The notes under the pieces: model-generated | Database searches by the model: none | Seen by the model: only the letters and a program-made list of their open reading frames with translations | Told to the model about the DNA's origin: nothing | Part shown: in pieces, positions 1 through 5,123 of the stretch | Position numbering within the stretch: the stretch's first letter is position 1 | How the letters are laid out: each line of letters opens with the position of its first letter | Source of the DNA: an uncultured Chloroflexota bacterium | GTDB lineage: Bacteria; Chloroflexota; Dehalococcoidia; SAR202; UBA11138 | Direction of reading: 5' to 3' | Length of the DNA stretch: 5,123 nucleotides | Assembly (NCBI GenBank): GCA_913046025.1 | Contig: CAJWRP010000217.1 | Span: 1-5,123 of the forward strand | Made by a program: the position numbers and the translations under genes

Positions 1-290
1 AGATGGCGGCGGACTGCGATTACGTGATTGTCGCCATAGGCAGTTGAGGGTCCTGTAGTGCGTGCAGTGTGCACGACGGAATACATGTTGAGAATGCAGG
101 AACCCCATCGGTAACGATCTGCACAGATGCGTTCATCGATACGTCTAAATCTATGGCGGCCATGTGGGGCACGCCGGGCTACCCGACGATCTTCACGCCG
201 CATCCCATAGCTGGCCTATCGCAAGCGCAACTCCACGCCAACGCCGAAGAAGTTATCGATAGGGTTGTGGCAATACTTACGGGGAATTAG
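1..290 (+). CDS. UGSC-family selenoprotein, C-terminal part (in-frame TGA = Sec)
   Basis: The frame beginning at position 3 is open from the window edge to a TAG at 288-290 except for one TGA at 45-47. Around it the translation reads DYVIVAIGS-(TGA)-GSCSACSVHDGIHVE. This is the arrangement of the UGSC (seleno)protein family, where Sec or Cys starts a U-G-S-C motif followed by an SVHDG-type stretch. The downstream part (TPSVTICTDAF, then a TPHPIAGLS segment and a closing helix ending VVAILTGN) also fits my memory of the family's C-terminus. The Sec/Cys pair suggests a redox or thiol-based activity, but the reaction is not established to my knowledge. A GTG at 69 would give a 73-residue ORF, but it has no Shine-Dalgarno at proper spacing and would discard the UGSC motif, so I reject it as the start. 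The 5' end lies upstream of the window. An extra Cys (codon 63-65) follows the motif. A nonsense mutation is the alternative, less likely given the exact motif and the hairpin. Confidence 0.85.
45..47 (+). other. Selenocysteine codon (recoded UGA)
   Basis: This TGA is in frame with coding sequence on both sides and occupies the first position of the U-G-S-C motif. A stem-loop begins a few nucleotides 3' of it. Recoding follows from family knowledge and context; it is not shown by the window alone, since selA/selB/selC/selD are not present here. Confidence 0.8.
51..80 (+). promoter_or_regulatory. Candidate bacterial SECIS element
   Basis: Just 3' of the UGA, bases 61-66 (CGTGCA) pair perfectly with 70-75 (TGCACG) around a three-base GUG loop. 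Below this stem, 58-59 can pair with 76-77 and 51-53 (TCC) with 78-80 (GGA), leaving G60 and 54-57 bulged. The apical loop starts 19 nt after the UGA and begins with G. That fits the usual bacterial SECIS description: a loop about 16-37 nt downstream of UGA with a G near its start. An alternative fold with pairs 58-61/71-74 is also possible. The element lies within coding sequence, as is normal for bacteria. Confidence 0.65.
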
Positions 291-292
291 GC

Positions 293-985
293 CTATCTAA
301 CCACAGGTAGCAATCGCCGCAGAGGTCTAGGCCCGAAGGCGAGTATTAGCGCCAGGGCGACGGTGGATAGCGCGATGAGCATCGTTGCGTCGAAGAAGAA
401 GTTCTGCGGGAACATGGCTATCAGGTAGTCGCGACCCGGGTCCAGTTGCCAGAAGTCGTTGCTGAAGCTGACCAGGTGGAACAGCAGGAAGAGCTGGTTG
501 AAGGCCACTGCTGAGAGCAAGCCTACCACTACGACTAGCGCCAGCGTCACCTTGCCTCCGCGACTTATCACGCGCAACAACGCTTCGGTAAATCGCCGTC
601 GTGATATGAAAAAACCCAACGCTGCGAAGACCAGAAAATACAGCCCTATGACCTCCTGAACGCGGTACACGTTGTTCACAAGGACCTTCACGTCCCTCAT
701 GTGGTCGATCTCCCGCTGGTTGTACAGGTTCTCTCTTAAGACCCCCAGCACGAAAGTGCGTATGACGATATCCTCATCGTCGTTGTTGAAGTAGTCTCGC
801 AACTGAGCCGCTGCGTCTAGCAGGTCATCGCGTTGAATGCCGGTGTAATCCGGGATGTTATACTTGTCGAAACCGTAACTGTACAGGCCCGGGAAGTTGA
901 TTACCCAGCGCACACTGGTGGTTATCAGGAATATCGGCACAAGGGCGATGAACAGTATGACGGCTACTTTTCTTGCAATTTCCAT
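293..985 (-). CDS. DUF1461 / TIGR01906-type integral membrane protein
   Basis: A 230-residue membrane protein with an ATG start at 985 and TAG at 295-293. Four hydrophobic segments are visible at about residues 7-28, 109-128, 146-168 and 201-218. A soluble, probably extracytoplasmic loop of about 80 residues lies between the first and second. Family hallmarks as I know them are present: the loop sequence FPGLYSYGFDKYNIPDYTGI (31-50), YNQREIDHMRDVKVL (88-102), and the FHLVSFSNDFWQLDP stretch followed by FPQNFFF (169-198). The function of the family is unknown; no catalytic residues are evident. The start is supported by the first TM segment beginning within seven residues. The possible Shine-Dalgarno (GGTGA, 989-993) is only 3 nt from the ATG, closer than usual. 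The gene diverges from mazG (68 bp apart) and converges on the UGSC gene with 2 bp between stops. Confidence 0.85.
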   Translation of the reverse strand: MEIARKVAVILFIALVPIFLITTSVRWVINFPGLYSYGFDKYNIPDYTGIQRDDLLDAAAQLRDYFNNDDEDIVIRTFVLGVLRENLYNQREIDHMRDVKVLVNNVYRVQEVIGLYFLVFAALGFFISRRRFTEALLRVISRGGKVTLALVVVVGLLSAVAFNQLFLLFHLVSFSNDFWQLDPGRDYLIAMFPQNFFFDATMLIALSTVALALILAFGPRPLRRLLPVVR

Positions 986-1042
986 AGGTCACCCATGATA
1001 TCACTAACGGCTTTGCAGACACGCTAGTCCAGAGCCGGATTT

Positions 1043-1047
1043 AGGAG
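1043..1047 (+). promoter_or_regulatory. Ribosome binding site fixing the mazG TTG start
   Basis: AGGAG lies 6 nt upstream of the TTG at 1054-1056, an ideal spacing. A second candidate, GAGGG at 1099-1103 before ATG 1108 (residue 19), would begin the protein at MLVLKRLR and remove part of the N-terminal helix that MazG proteins carry before the GCPWD motif. The TTG start is therefore preferred. Confidence 0.65.
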
Positions 1048-1053
1048 CTTCAA

Positions 1054-1863
1054 TTGGATTTCGGTGTAAGCGCTTCCAGAATATTCCCTAGCAGTTATGA
1101 GGGACTGATGCTCGTACTAAAACGTCTCCGTGGGCCAAAGGGTTGCCCGTGGGACAAGGAGCAGACGCATGAGTCGCTAAAAGAGTCTTTGCTGGAGGAG
1201 TGCTACGAGCTAGTGGAGGCCATCGAAGAGGGCGACACAAGGAAGATGGCAGAAGAATTGGGAGACGTCATCCTGAACGCGGCCTTTCATGCCAACATAG
1301 GCGAGGAGCAGGGCGAGTTTACGTCGGACCAGGTCTTTGCTGGGCTGATCGACAAGCTAGTGCGTCGGCATCCTCATGTATTTTCCGGTGTGAAGGTGTC
1401 AGGTTCTGCTGAGGTGGTGGCCAACTGGGACGCCATAAAGCAGCGAGAGGCTGGTGATGAAGATGCGTCTGCTCTGGGTGGGGTTCCCAGTGCCATGCCA
1501 GCGCTGTCATATGCGCAGACTATACAGAGAAGGGCGGCCAGGACGGGTTTTGACTGGGAAGATTTCAAAGGCGTGCTGGACAAGGTTTCCGAAGAGGTAG
1601 GAGAGATACACGATGCTGAGTCTGATGAAGAACGAGAACAGGAGCTTGGTGACCTGCTCTTCTCCGTTGTGAATGCGTGCCGCTGGATGGACGTGGACGC
1701 CGAGGCTGCTTTACGGCACGCTAATTCGCGATTCCACGGACGATTCACTGGGATGGAAGGCCTTAGCAAAGAGCGGAACCTTGATTTCTGGCAACTGTCA
1801 TTGAGGGGAAAAGAGGGTCTGTGGCAAGAGGTCAAAGAGTCAGAAAAGAAAGGGGCAAGTTAG
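1054..1863 (+). CDS. mazG: MazG, nucleoside triphosphate pyrophosphohydrolase
   Basis: A 269-residue protein close in length to E. coli MazG (about 263) and co-linear with it. MazG hydrolyses (d)NTPs to NMP plus pyrophosphate in the cytoplasm, acting as a house-cleaning enzyme; in E. coli it also lowers (p)ppGpp. Two tandem MazG domains are visible. The N-terminal one has GCPWDKEQTHESL (30-42), the metal-binding EExxE (E48, E49, E52) and ExxD (E68, D71), then RRHPHVF (104-110). A linker with LGGVPSAMPAL (141-151) and AQTIQRRAARTGFDW (154-168) leads to the C-terminal domain with EExxE (E180, E181, E184) and ExxD (E197, D200). Both acidic sets are intact, so catalytic capacity looks preserved; in the E. 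coli enzyme the C-terminal domain carries most activity. Start is TTG with a strong RBS. It stands alone on its strand, with convergent MFS gene downstream and divergent DUF1461 upstream. Confidence 0.96.
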   Translation: MDFGVSASRIFPSSYEGLMLVLKRLRGPKGCPWDKEQTHESLKESLLEECYELVEAIEEGDTRKMAEELGDVILNAAFHANIGEEQGEFTSDQVFAGLIDKLVRRHPHVFSGVKVSGSAEVVANWDAIKQREAGDEDASALGGVPSAMPALSYAQTIQRRAARTGFDWEDFKGVLDKVSEEVGEIHDAESDEEREQELGDLLFSVVNACRWMDVDAEAALRHANSRFHGRFTGMEGLSKERNLDFWQLSLRGKEGLWQEVKESEKKGAS

Positions 1864-1877
1864 ACCCGCCCCTTTTT
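1847..1877 (+). terminator. Intrinsic terminator, probably bidirectional
   Basis: Bases 1852-1856 (GGGGC) pair with 1868-1872 (GCCCC). The stem is extended by A/T pairs 1847-1851 with 1873-1877, giving about ten pairs (one G-T) around an 11-nt loop. A T-run at 1873-1877 follows for mazG. Read on the minus strand, the same hairpin is followed by TTTCTTTTC, so it can also end MFS transcripts arriving from the right. The mazG stop codon (1861-1863) lies in the loop, so the 5' arm is coding sequence. Confidence 0.8.
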
Positions 1878-1920
1878 AAATTCCTTGAAACTTAGACCGT
1901 GCGAAAACTGAGTTGCTGCT

Positions 1921-3450
1921 CTAGGCCAATCGCCAGAGCCTGCGGAAGCCAATAGCCATTGCAACCGTTAAGGTAAACACCACGAACGCCGAAATCAGAG
2001 TGGCCGCAGGAGCCCCCATCGACTGGGCAATGAAGCCCGCAGTCAGGCTACCCGCCGGCATAAAACCGAAAGTCAGGATGTAAATTCCCGACACTCGACC
2101 TCTTATCTCATCAGGAAGGATGCTCTGGATTGTCGCGTGGGCCGTGGAGAAGTACCCCATTACTCCAATACTGCCCACCATGAGGATGGGGAAGGCCAGC
2201 ACCAGCGAATCGTTCAACGACATGGCTATCATTGATAGGCTGGTGACCGTGATGCAGCCCAGGATTATCCTTCCTTTTCTGCGAATGTCCCCAAGAGAAG
2301 CCAACACCAGGGTGCCCAGCATAGAACCTGCTCCCACCGAGGCCATTAAAAGCCCCAAAGTGGCTGGTCCAACGTCGAAAACCTCGGCCGCGTAAACGGG
2401 GATCAGGCCGTGAAAGAACGGAATGACCATAACCGGTGGCACAAAGCCAAATAGTAGTAAGCCCAACACCAGTTTTTCCGACCGGATGTAACGAACGCCC
2501 TCCATGATGTCATCGATGGCTGAACGTATATTTAGTTTTGGCTTGGGCTTAGGCGCTAGCTTCAGGCCTAGAATCATCGCTCCGGCTGTTGCAAGTAGCG
2601 CCGCCTCAATCAGTAGAGCCGGTCCTGGTCCTGAAAAAGCCAGAATAGCACCGCCTATTGCAGGTGATGCCAGACGAGTAGTGGCGAAGGCCAGCGAGTT
2701 TAGTGCAAAGCCGTTAACCAGGTTCTTTTTGGGCACAACGCTGGGAATCAACGACATTCTGGCAGGGTCAGTGATAACCCAAGATACGCCCATAAAGAAG
2801 ACAAAGGCGAAAATGTGCCAGGCTTGTGTGTCACCAAGGATAACGCTGATGCCGAAGGCTAACGCCAGCAGTGACTGATAGGTTAGTACTACAGTCATGA
2901 GTTTTCGCTTGTCCCAGATGTCAACAATCATGCCGCCGAGCGGTCCTGCCAGTAGAATCGGCAGTGCGTCCAGTCCCATAGCGAGGCTGGTAAGCAGGGC
3001 AGACTGGGTAAGCTGGTACGTCAGCCATCCCACAACGACCATCTGAAGCCAGAAACCTGCGCTGAAGAAAAAGCTGGAGGCCCAGATGAACCTGTAGTTT
3101 GCATATCTAAACGAGTCAAAGGTATGTACCTTTGTGGGCATGTGAATATGCCTGGTCATTCGAACAGGTGGCATATGTGGGTGCGGAATGTGGGGGTAAA
3201 AAAGGCGATGTTTGGCGGGCCGAGCCGTAATGGCTTCTGCCGGGTGCACAATTATCTCGCCCACGGGATGGGCTGTTGCCACTGAGCTTTGGGCTATGGT
3301 GGCCTGTAAACTCACTGTAGGGACTTCGGCCTCCGCGGAAACGAGGCTTTTGAAATCCTGCGAGGGAGCGTCTAGCTGATTGGGACTGAGGTCTACTATT
3401 GTGGGTGAATCTTGAGGCTCTGGAACTGCGCTAGACTCGGACTTATTCAA
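1921..3450 (-). CDS. MFS transporter (MFS_3 / EntS-like exporter family) with long N-terminal extension
   Basis: A 509-residue protein; the transporter core starts near residue 111 and shows about 12 hydrophobic segments (TM1 near 121-146, last near 483-503). Motif A between TM2 and TM3 is visible as GPLGGMIVDIWDKRK (169-183), with a related GDIRRKGR (387-394) in the second half. The IQSILPDEIRGRVSGIYILT stretch (441-460) plus the following FMPAGSL is typical of the MFS_3/enterobactin-exporter group, so proton-driven efflux is likely; the substrate cannot be told. Residues 1-110 are hydrophilic, Ala/Pro/Ser-rich, with seven His between 81 and 109. The frame opens at TTG 3450, three codons after an in-frame TAA. 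The only good Shine-Dalgarno (GAGAGGTG, 3465-3472) is 14 nt away, rather far, so the true start is uncertain; ATG codons at residues 93, 98 or 104 would remove most of the extension. It converges on mazG and shares its terminator. Confidence 0.88.
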   Translation of the reverse strand: MNKSESSAVPEPQDSPTIVDLSPNQLDAPSQDFKSLVSAEAEVPTVSLQATIAQSSVATAHPVGEIIVHPAEAITARPAKHRLFYPHIPHPHMPPVRMTRHIHMPTKVHTFDSFRYANYRFIWASSFFFSAGFWLQMVVVGWLTYQLTQSALLTSLAMGLDALPILLAGPLGGMIVDIWDKRKLMTVVLTYQSLLALAFGISVILGDTQAWHIFAFVFFMGVSWVITDPARMSLIPSVVPKKNLVNGFALNSLAFATTRLASPAIGGAILAFSGPGPALLIEAALLATAGAMILGLKLAPKPKPKLNIRSAIDDIMEGVRYIRSEKLVLGLLLFGFVPPVMVIPFFHGLIPVYAAEVFDVGPATLGLLMASVGAGSMLGTLVLASLGDIRRKGRIILGCITVTSLSMIAMSLNDSLVLAFPILMVGSIGVMGYFSTAHATIQSILPDEIRGRVSGIYILTFGFMPAGSLTAGFIAQSMGAPAATLISAFVVFTLTVAMAIGFRRLWRLA

Positions 3451-3464
3451 TTGTGGTTACTTAA

Positions 3465-3472
3465 CACCTCTC
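3465..3472 (-). promoter_or_regulatory. Possible Shine-Dalgarno for the MFS gene, unusually far from the start
   Basis: On the minus strand this reads GAGAGGTG, a good match to the anti-Shine-Dalgarno. It lies 14 nt before the TTG at 3450. No closer in-frame start exists because a TAA at 3459-3457 precedes the TTG by two codons. Either spacing is loose or translation begins further in. Confidence 0.35.
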
Positions 3473-3529
3473 AAAATATTTTCCGCCGTGGCCGTGGTGC
3501 AAATGTGAAAACCCGCCTTACTAAAGACT

Positions 3530-3559
3530 AACATATTCATGAATAAAAAGACATGACAA
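3530..3559 (-). promoter_or_regulatory. Candidate sigma-70-type promoter for the MFS gene
   Basis: On the minus strand, TTGTCA (3559-3554; five of six consensus) is followed after 18 bases by TATGTT (3535-3530; four of six). The start codon is about 80 bases downstream. The region is AT-rich compared with its surroundings. It is the best match in the spacer; a perfect TTGACA at 3602-3597 has no matching -10 at normal distance. Confidence 0.35.
3534..3545. repeat. 12-bp perfect palindrome inside the candidate promoter
   Basis: TATTCATGAATA is a perfect palindrome. It lies in the spacer of the candidate promoter and overlaps its -10 by two bases, a usual place for a repressor operator. No regulator gene is in the window, so the operator role is inference. 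Confidence 0.35.
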
Positions 3560-3630
3560 ATAGGAGTCGCTTTAGTGGGAATATACGCCTATGTTTTGTC
3601 AAAAAACGGAGGCGGGTCAATGGTGCAAAT

Positions 3631-3657
3631 GGTCTGTATATTCGGGCTACAGATACC
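3631..3657 (-). other. Hairpin at the end of the sppA-like gene
   Basis: Bases 3631-3633 and 3634-3638 (GGT, CTGTA) pair with 3655-3657 and 3648-3652, with a two-base bulge (3653-3654) and a nine-base loop. It starts at the stop codon of the S49 peptidase gene. No T-run follows directly on the minus strand; the nearest (3606-3601) is about 24 bases further. It may stabilise or help end the transcript, but is not a convincing intrinsic terminator. Confidence 0.3.
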
Positions 3658-4454
3658 TAATATCGTGTGAACCCTAACCGGATTCGCGTTTCTATTTCAT
3701 CGGCCAGCGATTCAACCAGAGCGCCAGCAGGATTCGTCAGCATCTGACGCAATCCTCGTCGAGGCCTCATGAAGACAGGTTTGGGGGAAGCGCCCGCCAT
3801 GTCGGCAGCCATATCAATGGCCATTTCCAGGTCGCCCAACTCGTCGATTAGGCCCAACCCCTTGGCCTTAGTAGCCCAGAAGACCTCCCCTGTGGCCACC
3901 TCGCGAACTTTAGCTTCGTCTATGTTACGGCCTTTGGCTACTATGGAAACGAAGGTGTCGTAGGACTCATCGATGAGTTCCTGCATCTTGCCTTGTTCTT
4001 CATCGGTGGCCTCGCGCCAAAAAGCTCCCATGTCCTTGTATGGTCCGCTCTTGTTGACGACCACACCGACGCCAATCCGCTCCAATAGTTCTTGCAATGC
4101 GGGCCTGACGGAGATCACGCCAATGGAGCCTATGATGGCACCAGGTGTGGCGATGATCTTATTGGCTGCACAGCTTATGTAGTAGGCACCGGAGGCTCCC
4201 AAGCCACGTATGCAGGCGACAACAGGCTTTCGCTCTGCAACCTTCAATACGCTGCGGTACAGGTAATCAGAGGCGGATACCCCCCCGCCAGGAGAGTCGA
4301 TGTCCAGCACCAGTGCGCGAATGCGGTCGTTCTTCGCGATATTCGTGAAGATGTGTTCGTACTGGTTTGACTTGATCTGCCCGCCAATGGTGCCGAATAG
4401 CTCCACAACGGCTACGCGGTGCAGTATGGTTGGATTGGCCTGGAGTACGAACAT
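3657..4454 (-). CDS. sppA: SppA-like S49 serine peptidase, short form without membrane anchor
   Basis: A 265-residue S49 protease of the short, single-domain SppA type, which degrades leftover signal peptides or other membrane-derived peptides. Visible blocks are VAVVELFGTIGG (14-25), LVLDIDSPGGGVSAS (48-62), the nucleophile region GLGASGAYYISCAANKI (84-100) and GSIGVI (109-114), followed by KSGPYKDMG (135-143). By alignment to B. subtilis SppA (Ser147, Lys199), the catalytic pair is Ser88 and Lys140; the 52-residue spacing is identical. The ATG at 4454 has AAAGGAG five bases upstream, and an in-frame TGA lies nine codons before it, so the start is firm. The protein begins almost directly at the first core strand and has no signal peptide or N-terminal TM helix, unlike typical SppA, so it is probably cytoplasmic or only peripherally attached. 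The C-terminal tail is Arg-rich (230-264). It lies 98 bp downstream of the SMP-30-type gene on the same strand. Confidence 0.9.
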   Translation of the reverse strand: MFVLQANPTILHRVAVVELFGTIGGQIKSNQYEHIFTNIAKNDRIRALVLDIDSPGGGVSASDYLYRSVLKVAERKPVVACIRGLGASGAYYISCAANKIIATPGAIIGSIGVISVRPALQELLERIGVGVVVNKSGPYKDMGAFWREATDEEQGKMQELIDESYDTFVSIVAKGRNIDEAKVREVATGEVFWATKAKGLGLIDELGDLEMAIDMAADMAGASPKPVFMRPRRGLRQMLTNPAGALVESLADEIETRIRLGFTRY

Positions 4455-4485
4455 AGAGACTCCTTTATCTATTGGTTCTCACAAC

Positions 4486-4491
4486 ATTGTA
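4486..4491 (-). promoter_or_regulatory. Possible -10 element for the sppA-like gene
   Basis: TACAAT on the minus strand matches the -10 consensus at five of six positions and lies 31 bases before the ATG at 4454. No recognisable -35 is found at 16-18 bases, so this is tentative. It would let the peptidase gene be expressed apart from the upstream SMP-30-type gene. Confidence 0.25.
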
Positions 4492-4552
4492 ACGGCGCTC
4501 GCAGAAGCAGGGTAGTACAGACCAGAGCGAAATTCATTTCGGCGAGTTCCTT

Positions 4553-5123
4553 TTAAGGTGTCTGGTCGCCTCGGGCATTCAAGACAACGGAGTACATAGA
4601 ATGGTCTGCGGCAATGTACAGACGTTTCTTGTCTGGCCCGCCAAAACAGCAGTTGGCTGTGCGCTGCTCGGGCACCAGAATCTTGCCGAGAAGCTCTGCC
4701 TGGGGACTGTATACCTGAATGCCGTCCCACGCGCTGGTGAAAATGTTACCGTCGGAGTCGCAGCGAAAGCCGTCTGGCTTACCGGGCCGGACGACTGCGA
4801 ACTCCCTGCTGTTGATGAGGCGCTTACCGTCTGCAACATCGAAAACCCGGATATGGCCTGGTTCGCCGGTGTCGGAGATATACAAGAGGCTCTCATCTGG
4901 GGAGAAGCAGAGGCCGTTGGGCATATCGAAGTCGTCGACTGCTATGTCCAGCTTACCGGAGTCCGGCTCCAGCCTATAGACGTAATTCGCCCCAATCTCG
5001 CTTTCTGCCTTGTGTCCCTCGCGGTCGCTGAGGATCCCGTAGGGGGGATCGGTGAACCAGATCGAACTATCGGACTTGACGACGATGTCGTTGGGAGAGT
5101 TGAGGCGCTTGCCCTGATAGTTG
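4553..5123 (-). CDS. SMP-30/gluconolactonase/LRE-like protein, C-terminal part
   Basis: The frame is open from the right edge to a TAA at 4555-4553, giving 189 visible residues; the 5' end is outside the window, so the ATG at 4924 is internal (visible residue 67). The family forms a six-bladed beta-propeller with a central divalent metal, and members hydrolyse lactones such as gluconolactone. Visible signatures are LNSPNDIVVKSDSSIWFTDP (7-26), GANYVYRLEPDSG (46-58), MPNGLCFSPDESLLYISDTG (67-86), GKPDGFRCDSDGNIFTS (114-130) and a closing blade with NCCFGGPDKKRLYIAA. By family comparison, likely metal or substrate ligands are Asn11 (SPND), Asn69 (PNG) and Asp117 (PDG); the N-terminal Glu ligand would lie off the window. 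The first part of the visible sequence is lost if only ATG-started ORFs are counted. Actual substrate is unknown; many homologues act on sugar lactones. It reads toward the sppA-like gene, 98 bp away, with no convincing terminator in between. Confidence 0.9.
   Translation of the reverse strand, partial: NYQGKRLNSPNDIVVKSDSSIWFTDPPYGILSDREGHKAESEIGANYVYRLEPDSGKLDIAVDDFDMPNGLCFSPDESLLYISDTGEPGHIRVFDVADGKRLINSREFAVVRPGKPDGFRCDSDGNIFTSAWDGIQVYSPQAELLGKILVPEQRTANCCFGGPDKKRLYIAADHSMYSVVLNARGDQTP

Larger units (their letters stand above)
3495..3631. repeat. Direct repeats bounding an inverted-repeat segment (MITE-like?)
   Basis: An exact 11-bp direct repeat, TGGTGCAAATG, occurs at 3495-3505 and 3621-3631. 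Just inside are inverted repeats ACCCGCC (3511-3517) and GGCGGGT (3611-3617), separated from the direct repeats by 5 and 3 bases. A second inverted pair, ACTAAAG (3520-3526) and CTTTAGT (3570-3576), is nested inside. The order resembles a small non-autonomous insertion of about 115 bp with terminal inverted repeats and duplicated target. No transposase is present, and the inverted repeats are short. Paired regulator sites are an alternative reading. Confidence 0.35.

Noticed and set aside
69..290. A stand-alone 73-residue ORF starting at GTG 69
   Set aside because: It is the C-terminal piece of the UGSC gene. The same frame continues upstream through TGA 45-47 with family sequence, and no Shine-Dalgarno sits at proper distance before GTG 69.
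986..1053. Promoters in the 68-bp divergent spacer between the DUF1461 gene and mazG
   Set aside because: Only isolated -10-like strings (for example TATCAT on the minus strand, almost on top of the start codon) are seen, with no matching -35 on either strand.
1374..1835. A 153-residue minus-strand ORF opposite mazG
   Set aside because: It is antisense to a convincing mazG, rich in Ser/Arg/Pro as expected for a shadow frame, and has no recognisable domain.
2120..2878. Two plus-strand ORFs (2120-2395 and 2504-2878) opposite the MFS gene
   Set aside because: Both are reverse-strand images of membrane-segment codons in the transporter, with no family resemblance.
4092..4370. A 92-residue plus-strand ORF opposite the S49 peptidase gene
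   Set aside because: It overlaps the conserved catalytic core of a real gene on the other strand and shows no domain or RBS support.
4528..4541. Short hairpin CGAAATTCATTTCG between the SMP-30-type and sppA-like genes, as a terminator
   Set aside because: The stem is only five or six pairs, AT-rich, and no T-run follows on the minus strand.
4479..4979. Several overlapping ORFs on both strands (4479-4730, 4579-4896, 4719-4979)
   Set aside because: They are out-of-frame shadows of the SMP-30-type gene, whose frame has clear family motifs and stays open to the window edge.
1..5123. CRISPR array, tRNA/rRNA genes, prophage or defence system
   Set aside because: No regularly spaced repeats, no cloverleaf or rRNA sequence, and no defence or phage protein motifs were seen on either strand.

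Overview
The window reads as bacterial chromosome: tightly packed genes on both strands, Shine-Dalgarno sites, two TTG starts and an intrinsic terminator. It holds six protein genes, two of them cut by the window edges. The gene set is mostly ordinary housekeeping and accessory metabolism: a UGSC-family protein, a DUF1461 membrane protein, MazG, an MFS transporter, an SppA-type peptidase and an SMP-30/gluconolactonase-type protein. DUF1461 proteins of the TIGR01906 type are best known from Firmicutes and Chloroflexota. With the general style of the proteins, this makes an environmental Chloroflexota (Dehalococcoidia/SAR202-like) a reasonable but unproven guess. The organism very probably makes selenocysteine, because the first gene has an in-frame TGA in the exact place expected for the U-G-S-C motif.

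Layout from left to right. Positions 1-290 (+) are the 3' end of a UGSC-family selenoprotein gene; TGA at 45-47 is read as Sec and is followed at once by a SECIS-like hairpin. Positions 293-985 (-) hold a four-TM DUF1461 protein that meets the selenoprotein gene tail to tail, with 2 bp between stop codons. Positions 1054-1863 (+) are mazG, started by TTG behind a good AGGAG, and ending in a hairpin/T-tract that looks bidirectional. Positions 1921-3450 (-) are an MFS exporter with an unusual N-terminal extension of about 110 residues, His/Pro-rich in its last third. Positions 3451-3656 are a 206-bp spacer with nested repeats and a candidate promoter. Positions 3657-4454 (-) are a short SppA-like S49 peptidase with the Ser/Lys dyad but no membrane anchor. 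Positions 4553-5123 (-) are the C-terminal 189 residues of an SMP-30/gluconolactonase/LRE-type beta-propeller, with its 5' end outside the window.

The genes do not form one pathway. The three right-hand minus-strand genes run in the same direction, but gaps of 98 and 206 bp and a candidate promoter before the MFS gene argue against a tight operon. The observations most worth following are the recoded TGA in the UGSC gene and the repeat-bounded, MITE-like segment at about 3495-3631, which contains the best candidate promoter for the transporter.
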